A stretch of 49,338 nt of DNA from Pirellula sp. (lineage in GTDB: Bacteria; Planctomycetota; Planctomycetia; Pirellulales; Pirellulaceae): the NCBI GenBank assembly GCA_021300155.1, contig JAJTID010000108.1:1-49338 (forward strand). Reading direction: 5' to 3'. Made by a program: the position numbers and the translations under genes. This document shows, piece by piece, positions 42,364-49,338 of this stretch. The notes beneath the pieces are model-generated. The model did no database searches, was not told the origin of the DNA, and saw only the letters and a list, made by a program, of their open reading frames with translations. Within the stretch, counting starts at the first letter, position 1; every line of letters begins with the position of its first letter.

Positions 42364-45300
42364 ATGAAAAGATCGAACACGGTTTCCATACTTTCCTGTC
42401 TTGGCGTACTGACTATTGGTCTGTGGTTTGTCTCCCAAACTGTTCATGCACAAATTCAGTTCAATGAACAAGTGCGTCCGATCCTTTCCGACAAGTGTTT
42501 CTTCTGCCACGGTCCTGATGCTTCTAAACGAAAAGCTGACTTGCGACTCGACCTCTACGATGATGCGGTCGGTTTCGGAGCAATCACTCCTGGCAAACCC
42601 GACGAGAGCGAGATCTTGAAGCGAATGCTCTCCGATGATCCGGACTTGCAGATGCCCCCGCCCAGTTCGAAGTTGGCACGACCCACAAAGTCAGAAGTCG
42701 AGACCATTCGAACTTGGATCACAGAAGGTGCAAAGTACCAGAAGCACTGGGCCTTTGAGCCATTGAACTATACAAGTTTACGCTCCAAAGCACAAAACGA
42801 TCCCATCGATGGATTCGTTCGCGAATCCCTCTCGAAACGCAAAATCGTCATGCAACCACGAGCTGATCGAAGCACATTAGCACGCCGTGCCTCGTTTGAT
42901 ATCACGGGGCTACCACCGGACGAAGATATTCTGCGATCGTACATCGATGATGCATCGTCTGATGCTTGGGAGAATTATATCGATCGGCTACTAGCTATGC
43001 CGACTTACGGTGAACGCATGGCGGTCGACTGGCTCGACATTGCTCGCTATTCCGACAGCTACGGATTCCAAGTGGATCGAGAACGCATGATGTGGCCGTG
43101 GCGAGATTGGGTCGTTAAGTGCTTCAATGAAAATAAACCGTTTGATCAATTCATTGTCGAACAACTCGCGGGTGATTTACTTCCCAAGCCGACGAAAGAT
43201 CAAATATTGGCGACAGCCTTCAACCGGCTCCACCAACAAGAGAGCGAAGGTGGAAGTGTCGAAGAAGAGTATCGCGTAGAGTACGTCGCAGACCGTGTGC
43301 AAACCTACGCGACTGCATTTCTTGGTCTTACGTTTGAATGTGCTCGTTGTCATGATCACAAATTCGATCCGATCACGCATAAAGAATACTATCAACTATT
43401 CTCGATCTTCCAAAACATCGACGAAGCGGGACTCTATTCCTACTTTACGAACTCACCACCGACGCCCGCATTCGGTCTTTCCGACGCTACGACGGATGGC
43501 AAGATCGCGAAACAACGTGAAGTCGTCGATCGCATCGAAAAGGAAATTGCTACGGCTCGAAAGGAACTCGATTCGGAGGCCGCGACATGGGCTGCCGCGA
43601 CATGGGCTAAAGAGCGTTCCCAACAGTTGCCCGTGATTCGCGAGCCCATCATGGCGTTGAGTTTCGATTCCGCAGAAGATCGTAACCTTGCGAATAGCGC
43701 CAAAGCAGACGCTCCCGCGAAACTGGAGGGGGACAATAGTCTGGTTCCTGGCAAGTTCGGACAATCTGTCAAATTCAATGGCGATGAACCAGTCAAGACC
43801 AAGCAAGGAAACTTCGGACGACACGAGCCGTTCAGCGTCTGTTTATGGCTCGAGACTCCTGACGTTAAGGAACGAGCCGTTGTCTTTCATCGTTCGAGGG
43901 CTTGGACGGACGCAGCCAGTCGTGGTTATGAACTGTTGATCGAAGATGGACGACTCAAGTGGAGTTTGATCCACTTCTGGCCAGGAAACGCAATCTCGAT
44001 CAAGACGTTAGGACCAGTCCCGGTACAGAAGTGGACTCATGTTGTTGTTACTTATGATGGCAGCAGTCGTGCATCTGGTTTGCAGATCTTTGTCGACGGC
44101 AGACTCGCTCCTGTAGAAATCGTTCGCGATTGCCTATCGAAAGAGATCACCGGGGGCGGCGGTGACACGATCGATTTGGGCGAACGTTTTCGGGATCGTG
44201 GATTTCGTGGTGGCAAGATCGATGAGTTCCGTGTCTTTCAGCACACAGTGTCGCCCTTCGAAGTTGGTTCGTTGTTTTCATCGGATAGGCAGTTTGCGCC
44301 GAACGCGAACGAACAAGAGCTAAAGGAGCATTACTTTGTCTCCGAGTCTGATAAACTGAAGCAACTCACGAAACAACTCTCCGAAGAACGCAAGAAGCTT
44401 TACGATTTTCAAGATGCAGTGACCGAGATCATGGTCATGCGAGAGTTGCATACACCTAAACCTGCCTATGTATTGACGCGGGGCGAATACAATCTTCGTG
44501 GCGAGGAAGTGCACGCAGGAACACCAGCAGCTCTCTCGCCCTTTCCAGAAGGTCAGCCCAAAAACCGATTGGGATTAGCGCGTTGGACAGTCGCTCCTGA
44601 CCATCCGTTAACGGCTCGCGTTACCGTCAATCGCGTTTGGCAGAGCGTCTTTGGTCGTGGTCTGGTCAAGACGTCCGAAGACTTTGGTTCGCAAGGCTCA
44701 CGACCTGTTTATCCGCAAGTGCTCGACGCTTTGGCCGTTCGTTTTGTCGAGAGCGGTTGGGACATGAAGGGATTGATGAAGGCGATATTGATGAGCGAAA
44801 CATACCAACAGCGCAGCGTGTCCGACGCATCGAACATGGCGGACGATCCTGAGAACGAACTGCTGGCTCGCGGTCCACGGTTTCGATTGCCTGCCGAGAT
44901 GATTCGCGACAATGCGCTTTCGATCGCAGGTCTTCTTCAGTTGAAGATGGGAGGCGCGCCTGTCAATCCTTACGAAATGAGCGAGTCGTTCAAGCCGACG
45001 AAATGGAGTGACGGAGACGGGGTCAATCGTCGAAGTCTTTACACCAATTGGCGTCGAACCGGACCTCCGCCGGCGATGATTACGTTTGACGCGCCCCGCC
45101 GCGCTGTTTGTGTTGCGAAACGTGAACGGACCGATTCGCCCCTACAGGCACTCGTCCTGCTAAACGGTGTTCAATACGTCGAAGCGGCGCGAGCCCTTGC
45201 TGAACTTCTGATTGCAAAAAATGCGGACGATACGGATGCGATGATTCGATCCGCTTTCCAACGCTGCTTGAGTCGAAGCCCTGACGAAACCGAATTGAAG

Positions 45301-45483
45301 ATTGCCAAGAATCTCTTAAGCGAGCAAATCCAGTTCTTTCAGAAAGATCCCGAGGCGACGAAAGAGTTTCTCAAAGTCGGCAGTCGTCCGTTTGCGGAAT
45401 CGATTCCGATTGCGACCCTTGCTGGGACGACGGCATTGTGCCAAGCGTTGATGAATCACGACGCTTGTGTTGTGAAGCGTTAA
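42364..45483 (+). CDS. Exported PSCyt1 / LamG-like / DUF1549-DUF1553 protein
   Basis: I chose the ATG at 42364 because it opens the signal peptide ([20 protein letters not shown] to TVHAQ); an ATG at 42313 is an alternative. The protein has about 1039 residues. It has a planctomycete cytochrome motif (CFFCHG at 45-50), then the DUF1549 region ([40 protein letters not shown]), a concanavalin/LamG-like sandwich (about 440-600, [29 protein letters not shown]), and DUF1553 ([60 protein letters not shown]). Such proteins are widespread in planctomycetes, are exported and carry heme; the reaction is unproven, though carbohydrate degradation is often proposed. A DUF1501 gene follows 20 bases downstream, the usual partner. 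Confidence 0.94.
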   Translation: MKRSNTVSILSCLGVLTIGLWFVSQTVHAQIQFNEQVRPILSDKCFFCHGPDASKRKADLRLDLYDDAVGFGAITPGKPDESEILKRMLSDDPDLQMPPPSSKLARPTKSEVETIRTWITEGAKYQKHWAFEPLNYTSLRSKAQNDPIDGFVRESLSKRKIVMQPRADRSTLARRASFDITGLPPDEDILRSYIDDASSDAWENYIDRLLAMPTYGERMAVDWLDIARYSDSYGFQVDRERMMWPWRDWVVKCFNENKPFDQFIVEQLAGDLLPKPTKDQILATAFNRLHQQESEGGSVEEEYRVEYVADRVQTYATAFLGLTFECARCHDHKFDPITHKEYYQLFSIFQNIDEAGLYSYFTNSPPTPAFGLSDATTDGKIAKQREVVDRIEKEIATARKELDSEAATWAAATWAKERSQQLPVIREPIMALSFDSAEDRNLANSAKADAPAKLEGDNSLVPGKFGQSVKFNGDEPVKTKQGNFGRHEPFSVCLWLETPDVKERAVVFHRSRAWTDAASRGYELLIEDGRLKWSLIHFWPGNAISIKTLGPVPVQKWTHVVVTYDGSSRASGLQIFVDGRLAPVEIVRDCLSKEITGGGGDTIDLGERFRDRGFRGGKIDEFRVFQHTVSPFEVGSLFSSDRQFAPNANEQELKEHYFVSESDKLKQLTKQLSEERKKLYDFQDAVTEIMVMRELHTPKPAYVLTRGEYNLRGEEVHAGTPAALSPFPEGQPKNRLGLARWTVAPDHPLTARVTVNRVWQSVFGRGLVKTSEDFGSQGSRPVYPQVLDALAVRFVESGWDMKGLMKAILMSETYQQRSVSDASNMADDPENELLARGPRFRLPAEMIRDNALSIAGLLQLKMGGAPVNPYEMSESFKPTKWSDGDGVNRRSLYTNWRRTGPPPAMITFDAPRRAVCVAKRERTDSPLQALVLLNGVQYVEAARALAELLIAKNADDTDAMIRSAFQRCLSRSPDETELKIAKNLLSEQIQFFQKDPEATKEFLKVGSRPFAESIPIATLAGTTALCQALMNHDACVVKR
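43579..43608 (+). repeat. 15-bp perfect tandem duplication in coding sequence
   Basis: GCCGCGACATGGGCT occurs twice in a row (43579-43593 and 43594-43608), so the reading frame is kept and the residues AATWA are doubled. Confidence 0.9.
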
Positions 45484-45503
45484 CCGAATAGAAAGTTTCT
45501 CAT

Positions 45504-46958
45504 ATGGATTACAGCACTTTTTCGACACTTCAAAAGTTCCAAGCGCGACGAGCCTTTCTTCAGCAAAGCAGTCTCGGACTCGGCAGTATCGCACTTGCAA
45601 GCATGATGGCCCGAGATGGTTTCGCCGATAGCCTCGATATCCCCGGTGGCGGTGGTGATCTGAAATCATTTCATCACGCCCCCAAAGCAAAGCGAGTGAT
45701 CTATCTGTTCATGTCCGGCGGCCCATCGCATATCGACCTCTACGATCACAAGCCTTTGCTCAAGGAACGTGAAGGGGAGCAACTGCCAGATTCCGTACGA
45801 GGTGGGCAACGCCTGACCGGAATGTCTGGCAATCAATCGTCCATTCCATTGGTCGGTTCTCCGTTCGAGTTCAAACAATACGGGCCTTCGGGTGCTTGGT
45901 TTAGCGATCTGTTGCCACACACCGCGAGCATCGCCGACGAACTATGCGTCCTTCGCTCCACGTTTACCGAAGCGATCAATCACGGCCCAGGCGTCACCTT
46001 CTTTCAAACTGGGACACAGATTGCAGGACGCCCGAGTATTGGAGCTTGGTTGAGTTACGGGCTGGGCCAAGAGAACGCGAATTTGCCATCGTTCGTGGTC
46101 TTGGTCACCAAAGATAAATCGGGGCAACCGCTTGGTGCACATCTATGGGGAAGTGGGTTCTTGCCAACGAAGCATCAAGGAGTATTGTTTCGTGCCGCCA
46201 AAGATCCAGTCTTGTATCTTGGTAATCCAGCAGGAGTGAGTGCCGAAAGCCGTCGTGCATTGCTCGATCGATGGAAAGAGCTTCAAGAACATCAACATAC
46301 GCTCACCCCAGACAGTGAGATCAAGAATCGTATCGAACATTACGAGATGGCTTATGCGATGCAATCCAGTGTTCCGGAAGTTGCAGATCTCTCGTCTGAG
46401 CCGAAAGAAGTCCTCGAGAGTTACGGTCCGGATGTGAGCAAGCCTGGATCGTTTGCCGCAAACTGCTTGATGGCCCGACGACTAGCGGAGCGAGGCGTAC
46501 GATTCATTCAACTGTATCATCAAGATTGGGATCATCATGGCGGATTGCCAGGCGCTTTGCCGAAACTATGCAAAGAAACGGATCAACCGAGTGCCGCATT
46601 GGTCAAGGATCTCAAGAGGCTTGGGCTGCTCGATGATACGCTCGTGATTTGGGGTGGCGAATTCGGCAGAACCAACTACTGCCAAGGGAAGATACAGAAG
46701 AACTTTGGTAGAGACCATCATCCACGTTGCTTTACGACGTGGTTCGCAGGGGGCGGAACGAAAGCAGGTTCGGTTCACGGCGAAACGGACGAATTCGGCT
46801 ACAACATTGTCAAAGATCCAGTACACATCCACGATATCCAAGCGACCGTGATGCATTTACTCGGTATCGATCACGAGCGATTGACTTACAAATTTCAAGG
46901 TCGCCGCTATCGATTAACGGATGTGCATGGCCGATTGATTCCAGAGCTGATGAGTTGA
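45504..46958 (+). CDS. DUF1501 (sulfatase-fold) protein
   Basis: The protein has 484 residues. The N-terminus (RRAFLQQSSLGLGSIALASM) is a Tat-like signal with twin arginine. Family features include KAKRVIYLFMSGGPSHIDLY (metal-binding nucleophile-region strand), GPGVTFFQTGTQIAGRPSIG, FIQLYHQDWDHHGGL, LDDTLVIWGGEFGRTNYCQG, FGRDHHPRCFTTWFAGGGTK and IHDIQATVMHLLGIDH. Metal-site histidines and aspartates thus match the alkaline-phosphatase-like superfamily. The gene starts 20 bases after the DUF1549/DUF1553 stop, forming the classical pair. The proteins are thought to act together on a periplasmic substrate, but none is proven. The Tat signal implies folding, probably with its metal, before export. 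Confidence 0.95.
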   Translation: MDYSTFSTLQKFQARRAFLQQSSLGLGSIALASMMARDGFADSLDIPGGGGDLKSFHHAPKAKRVIYLFMSGGPSHIDLYDHKPLLKEREGEQLPDSVRGGQRLTGMSGNQSSIPLVGSPFEFKQYGPSGAWFSDLLPHTASIADELCVLRSTFTEAINHGPGVTFFQTGTQIAGRPSIGAWLSYGLGQENANLPSFVVLVTKDKSGQPLGAHLWGSGFLPTKHQGVLFRAAKDPVLYLGNPAGVSAESRRALLDRWKELQEHQHTLTPDSEIKNRIEHYEMAYAMQSSVPEVADLSSEPKEVLESYGPDVSKPGSFAANCLMARRLAERGVRFIQLYHQDWDHHGGLPGALPKLCKETDQPSAALVKDLKRLGLLDDTLVIWGGEFGRTNYCQGKIQKNFGRDHHPRCFTTWFAGGGTKAGSVHGETDEFGYNIVKDPVHIHDIQATVMHLLGIDHERLTYKFQGRRYRLTDVHGRLIPELMS

Positions 46959-47057
46959 TGGCTCACTGGCATTTGGCCAACGCTCTCAAGCGTTTTGAGC
47001 AATGAACTGGAACAATGTTCAAGCGGACGCCTTCTGTTCGGGCTCGTCCCGCACCGC

Positions 47058-47080
47058 TTCTCCCTTGCGGCAAGGGAGAA
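47058..47080. repeat. Perfect palindrome
   Basis: TTCTCCCTTGC and GCAAGGGAGAA are complementary around a single central G. It lies 100 bases beyond the DUF1501 stop, in a repeat context (GAAGGGTGCCGAAGGCGGCG) that resembles dispersed planctomycete repeats. Confidence 0.8.
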
Positions 47081-47368
47081 GGGTGCCGAAGGCGGCGAAG
47101 GCGGGTTGAGGGATGATTCTTATAGCAACAGTACCTGATTCACTGATGGCGCAAGGCCACTGGTGTCTGAGTCACGTGGCGCGTTTCGGGTAGCCACGTT
47201 TGCCGAAGCGTCGATGTCCTCTTGATTCACTATGCTCTTGCGAACGTAGTTACGCTTTTAAGTTTGGCTTACTTGGTCGACGGCTTTGGAACCGGCAGAT
47301 TGACAACTTCACCCCCAGAACGCGTCAGCAGAACGCGAAAATCCGAGTCCTTGAGACTTGGTGTCACA

Positions 47369-47401
47369 ATAGGTGTCATGTAGGTGTCATGTACGTGTCA
47401 T
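47369..47401 (+). repeat. 11-bp tandem repeat, three units
   Basis: Units ATAGGTGTCAT, GTAGGTGTCAT and GTACGTGTCAT follow one another at 47369, 47380 and 47391, ending 13 bases before the TlpA-like stop. Confidence 0.85.
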
Positions 47402-47414
47402 GTTGGTAACAGGA

Positions 47415-48659
47415 CTATTTCTTCTTGAGCTGCTCCAAGAATTCAGTCAATTCTTTCTTTAGCTCTGGCTCCGCATTCTGGACGGCAAGCGTTTGTACTT
47501 CGATAGCGCGTGCTGTATCTCCCTGAGCGTGAAGCAAATGAGACAACGTGTCGAGAATCGCAGCGTTCTTGGGTTCGAGTGCGACGGCACGCTCTGCGCT
47601 CTTGGTCGCTGCTGCCATTAACTCCTTTGGCAGGTCCGACTTCTTTTGCGACGCTTCGAAAATATTCCATGCGAACATATTCAAATTGGCAGCGGAGGCA
47701 GCTTTCGATTCTGCATACGATACCAAATTGCTTGCTGCAAGTTCGGCGTTCTTGCCCGTCGCAATCGTCATCGATACCAGCATCTGAAGTTTGTTCTGTA
47801 GAATCTGAACTTTCTGCTCGGGTGTAACGGTTTCAGCGATAGCATCCAATTCTGCAATTGCTTCTTCCACTTTTCCAGAACGCATCTTTCGCATCGCGCC
47901 CGACATTTTGACGTTGAGTGCAAAACCATCCAACATGGAAATCATTTGCGGATCTTTCGCATACTCTTCCTTGGCCTTTGCGATTTGTTCCATCGCTTCG
48001 TCTATCTTGCCAGCGCGAGCCAATTGACTGATCTTGCCCATCAGTAAATCGCGGTCTTGTGCCTTTTTGAACTCGGCCGCGAATGTATCGCGATCCCATT
48101 TGTCATCGACCACTTTGTCCAGAGGTTCATCCATCTCCATTGGATGGCCGATCCATTCCACAATTCCGGTCTTGCCCACAATGAACGCGGTCGGGATACC
48201 GTTTTGCCCAGCAGCATCCATGTATGTCTCGTAGACAGATTTGTCTGGATCGGTCGTCAAGCAATAAGCGCTTGTGAGTTTGCCGTACGTTTGTTCTTTG
48301 TCCTCGCTACCCTTCACTGGTTTGGCCAAGAACTTTTCAACGGTCTCTAAGTCCTCATCGCTAACGCTGACCAATTGAACTTTTTTGCTGGCATACTTTT
48401 CTTGCGTTTCGGCAAGGTGTGGCATACTGGCGATGCATGGACCACACCAGGTAGCCCAGAATTCAACTACATAGACATTCCCTTTTTCGAAGCTCGTTAC
48501 CGGCTTGAATTTATCATGACCGTTGCTCACCCAGTGTTCGATGTTTAACGCAGGAGCTTTCGAGCCGATCGTTAACGCTGGTGCATCTTGAGCTTGGATC
48601 GTTGGGGCCGCACAAGCAACTGCGGTCAGTAACAGGAGGTTTCGGAACGTTCTTCGCAT
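47415..48659 (-). CDS. Exported TlpA-like thioredoxin protein with TPR-like tail
   Basis: The protein has 414 residues. It has a signal peptide (residues 1-24, MRRTFRNLLLLTAVACAAPT to IQAQ) and a TlpA/AhpC-type thioredoxin domain with VVEFWATWCGPCIASMPHLA (catalytic WCGPC, 71-75), VQLVSVSDEDLETVEKFL and GQNGIPTAFIVGKTGIVEWI (cis-proline IP). The C-terminal half is helical and repetitive, like TPR (GKIDEAMEQIAKAKEEYAKD, GKVEEAIAELDAIAETV, ERAVALEPKNAAILDTLSHL). Family members reduce disulfides in exported proteins or cytochromes. The gene is single; the start ATG at 48659 fits the signal peptide. Its neighbours give no direct clue. Confidence 0.93.
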   Translation of the reverse strand: MRRTFRNLLLLTAVACAAPTIQAQDAPALTIGSKAPALNIEHWVSNGHDKFKPVTSFEKGNVYVVEFWATWCGPCIASMPHLAETQEKYASKKVQLVSVSDEDLETVEKFLAKPVKGSEDKEQTYGKLTSAYCLTTDPDKSVYETYMDAAGQNGIPTAFIVGKTGIVEWIGHPMEMDEPLDKVVDDKWDRDTFAAEFKKAQDRDLLMGKISQLARAGKIDEAMEQIAKAKEEYAKDPQMISMLDGFALNVKMSGAMRKMRSGKVEEAIAELDAIAETVTPEQKVQILQNKLQMLVSMTIATGKNAELAASNLVSYAESKAASAANLNMFAWNIFEASQKKSDLPKELMAAATKSAERAVALEPKNAAILDTLSHLLHAQGDTARAIEVQTLAVQNAEPELKKELTEFLEQLKKK

Positions 48660-48741
48660 CGGTTTCTACTTCGCTTGGACAGAGTTTTTAGGAATGTTTC
48701 TGAGAGGAAACTAGGGCCCCATGATACGCTCGCACGCAGCA

Positions 48742-49338
48742 TTAGTCTAGCTCATCGGCTGGCAGGTTTGGCTTTCGGTTCGCGTAGAACTTGGTGATAT
48801 CGATTCCTTGCCTCTGTTCATCTTCGAAGAGTTTGATTCGAAATTCGAGTCTCTCCAAACGACGTTGCATTTGAGGGATCATTTCGATCGTTTGGTCTTG
48901 GATGGCACGTCTCGGGACGGCGGGGTAGCCGAGATGGCGCTGCATGGCAGAGAACAAAAAGAGGGGATCCTTTTGGCGGTTCGCAAAGGCGATCTTTCCT
49001 TCCCGTTCGCCGAACAAGATCGGATACTCGGCTTCGGCATCTTCTCCGAGGTGCCTTTTTCGATATTTAACAAACTCTTCGCTACGGCCGTAAATCAAAT
49101 CAGCAACATCGACGAACCCTAACTGGCGTCGAACGACAAGTATCCATTCTTTCCACTCAGGAGAATAAAGCGGATCTTCGCTCATGGCCTTTAGCCCAAT
49201 GTCATAATTGAGTCGATTGCGACAAAGAGTTTCGAATTGATAGAAGAAGAAGCCTTGCCGATTGTCGGATCGACCGCGATAGTCCGCTTCGTGCTTGAGG
49301 ATGCTGAGTGCAGTACGAAAGTCAAATCGGCCGCGATC
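48742..49338 (-). CDS. Conserved planctomycete-type protein, cut by window edge
   Basis: The reading frame that ends at 48742 stays open to the window end, so the 147-residue version starting at ATG 49185 is probably too short. Codons before it read FDFRTALSILKHEADYRGRS, NRQGFFFYQFETLCRNRLNY and DIGLKAM. The rest is EDPLYSPEWKEWILVVRRQL, FVDVADLIYGRSEEFVKYRK, ILFGEREGKIAFANRQKDPL and a coiled end (RRLERLEFRIKLFEDEQRQG). No enzyme motif is seen and the function is unknown; its conserved-looking Trp/Tyr-rich texture recalls planctomycete proteins of unknown function. At least 199 residues are present, and the N-terminus lies outside. Confidence 0.75.
   Translation of the reverse strand, partial: DRGRFDFRTALSILKHEADYRGRSDNRQGFFFYQFETLCRNRLNYDIGLKAMSEDPLYSPEWKEWILVVRRQLGFVDVADLIYGRSEEFVKYRKRHLGEDAEAEYPILFGEREGKIAFANRQKDPLFLFSAMQRHLGYPAVPRRAIQDQTIEMIPQMQRRLERLEFRIKLFEDEQRQGIDITKFYANRKPNLPADELD

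Larger units (their letters stand above)
46959..47414. other. Intergenic region with repeats
   Basis: About 455 bases between convergent genes (DUF1501 and TlpA-like). It carries a palindrome (47058-47080) and short tandem repeats (47369-47401). No reading frame was recognised. Confidence 0.65.

Noticed and set aside
1-49338. tRNA, rRNA or riboswitch
   Set aside because: No cloverleaf, rRNA-like or known riboswitch core was noticed by eye; a covariance-model scan would be needed to exclude small RNAs.

Overview
The window looks like a chromosomal segment of a planctomycete, probably Pirellulaceae-like. I infer this from the gene families: a heme-binding DUF1549/DUF1553 protein paired with a DUF1501 protein, DUF1559 sequences, a giant PVC-type propeller-HEAT-cytochrome protein, an SHD1-domain exported protein, Ser/Thr kinases fused to unusual sensor modules, and an ECF sigma factor divergent from a kinase that carries an N-terminal zinc finger. 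No rRNA, tRNA, CRISPR array or phage structure was seen. All identifications come from reading the sequence; no database search was run.

Layout. 1-328 is the start of a Y1 (HUH) transposase that leaves the window. 524-3136 is an exported protein with two esterase domains and an SMP-30-like propeller. 3200-3870 is a decayed TPR gene. 3939-10352 (minus) holds three genes that may form one unit: a membrane P-loop NTPase, a Ser/Thr kinase fused to a TAXI solute-receptor domain, and a large unknown membrane protein. 10751-13284 is a short flagellar cluster, flgC-fliE-fliF, without flgB in front or fliG behind. 13748-14548 is a coiled-coil membrane protein with a clear terminator. 14899-16632 is a Dop/PafA-like protein with a hydrophobic insertion. 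17460-18539 is a 2x[4Fe-4S] protein.

18669-22626 is a kinase/ECF sigma pair. The kinase is a mosaic of zinc finger, kinase, SecD-head-like, secretin-N-like and DUF1559 parts. Then come csrA, a small conserved protein, a small membrane protein overlapping a heme-type histidine kinase, the SHD1 protein with eight DDLFG-like motifs, and the 1322-residue propeller/cytochrome protein. 31768-40234 (minus) is a probable operon: M1 peptidase, DUF6702 protein, GalU-like nucleotidyltransferase and a fucokinase-like/UDP-sugar pyrophosphorylase fusion. A RAYT transposase with flanking REP palindromes lies between the last two. A broken DUF1559 gene, an orphan LolD-like ATPase, the DUF1549/DUF1553-DUF1501 pair, a TlpA-like thioredoxin with a TPR-like tail, and a partial conserved gene finish the window.

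Themes. Three sensor kinases join known catalytic cores to unusual extracytoplasmic modules (TAXI; SecD-head/secretin-N/DUF1559; DUF3365 with a CxxCH heme motif). Several families of palindromic repeats are scattered between genes, two HUH transposases are present, and short perfect tandem duplications recur in both intergenic and coding DNA. The best candidates for something undescribed are the kinase-TAXI/NTPase/membrane-protein module, the kinase mosaic with its sigma factor, the membrane-embedded Dop-like protein, and the SHD1 protein with its motif array.
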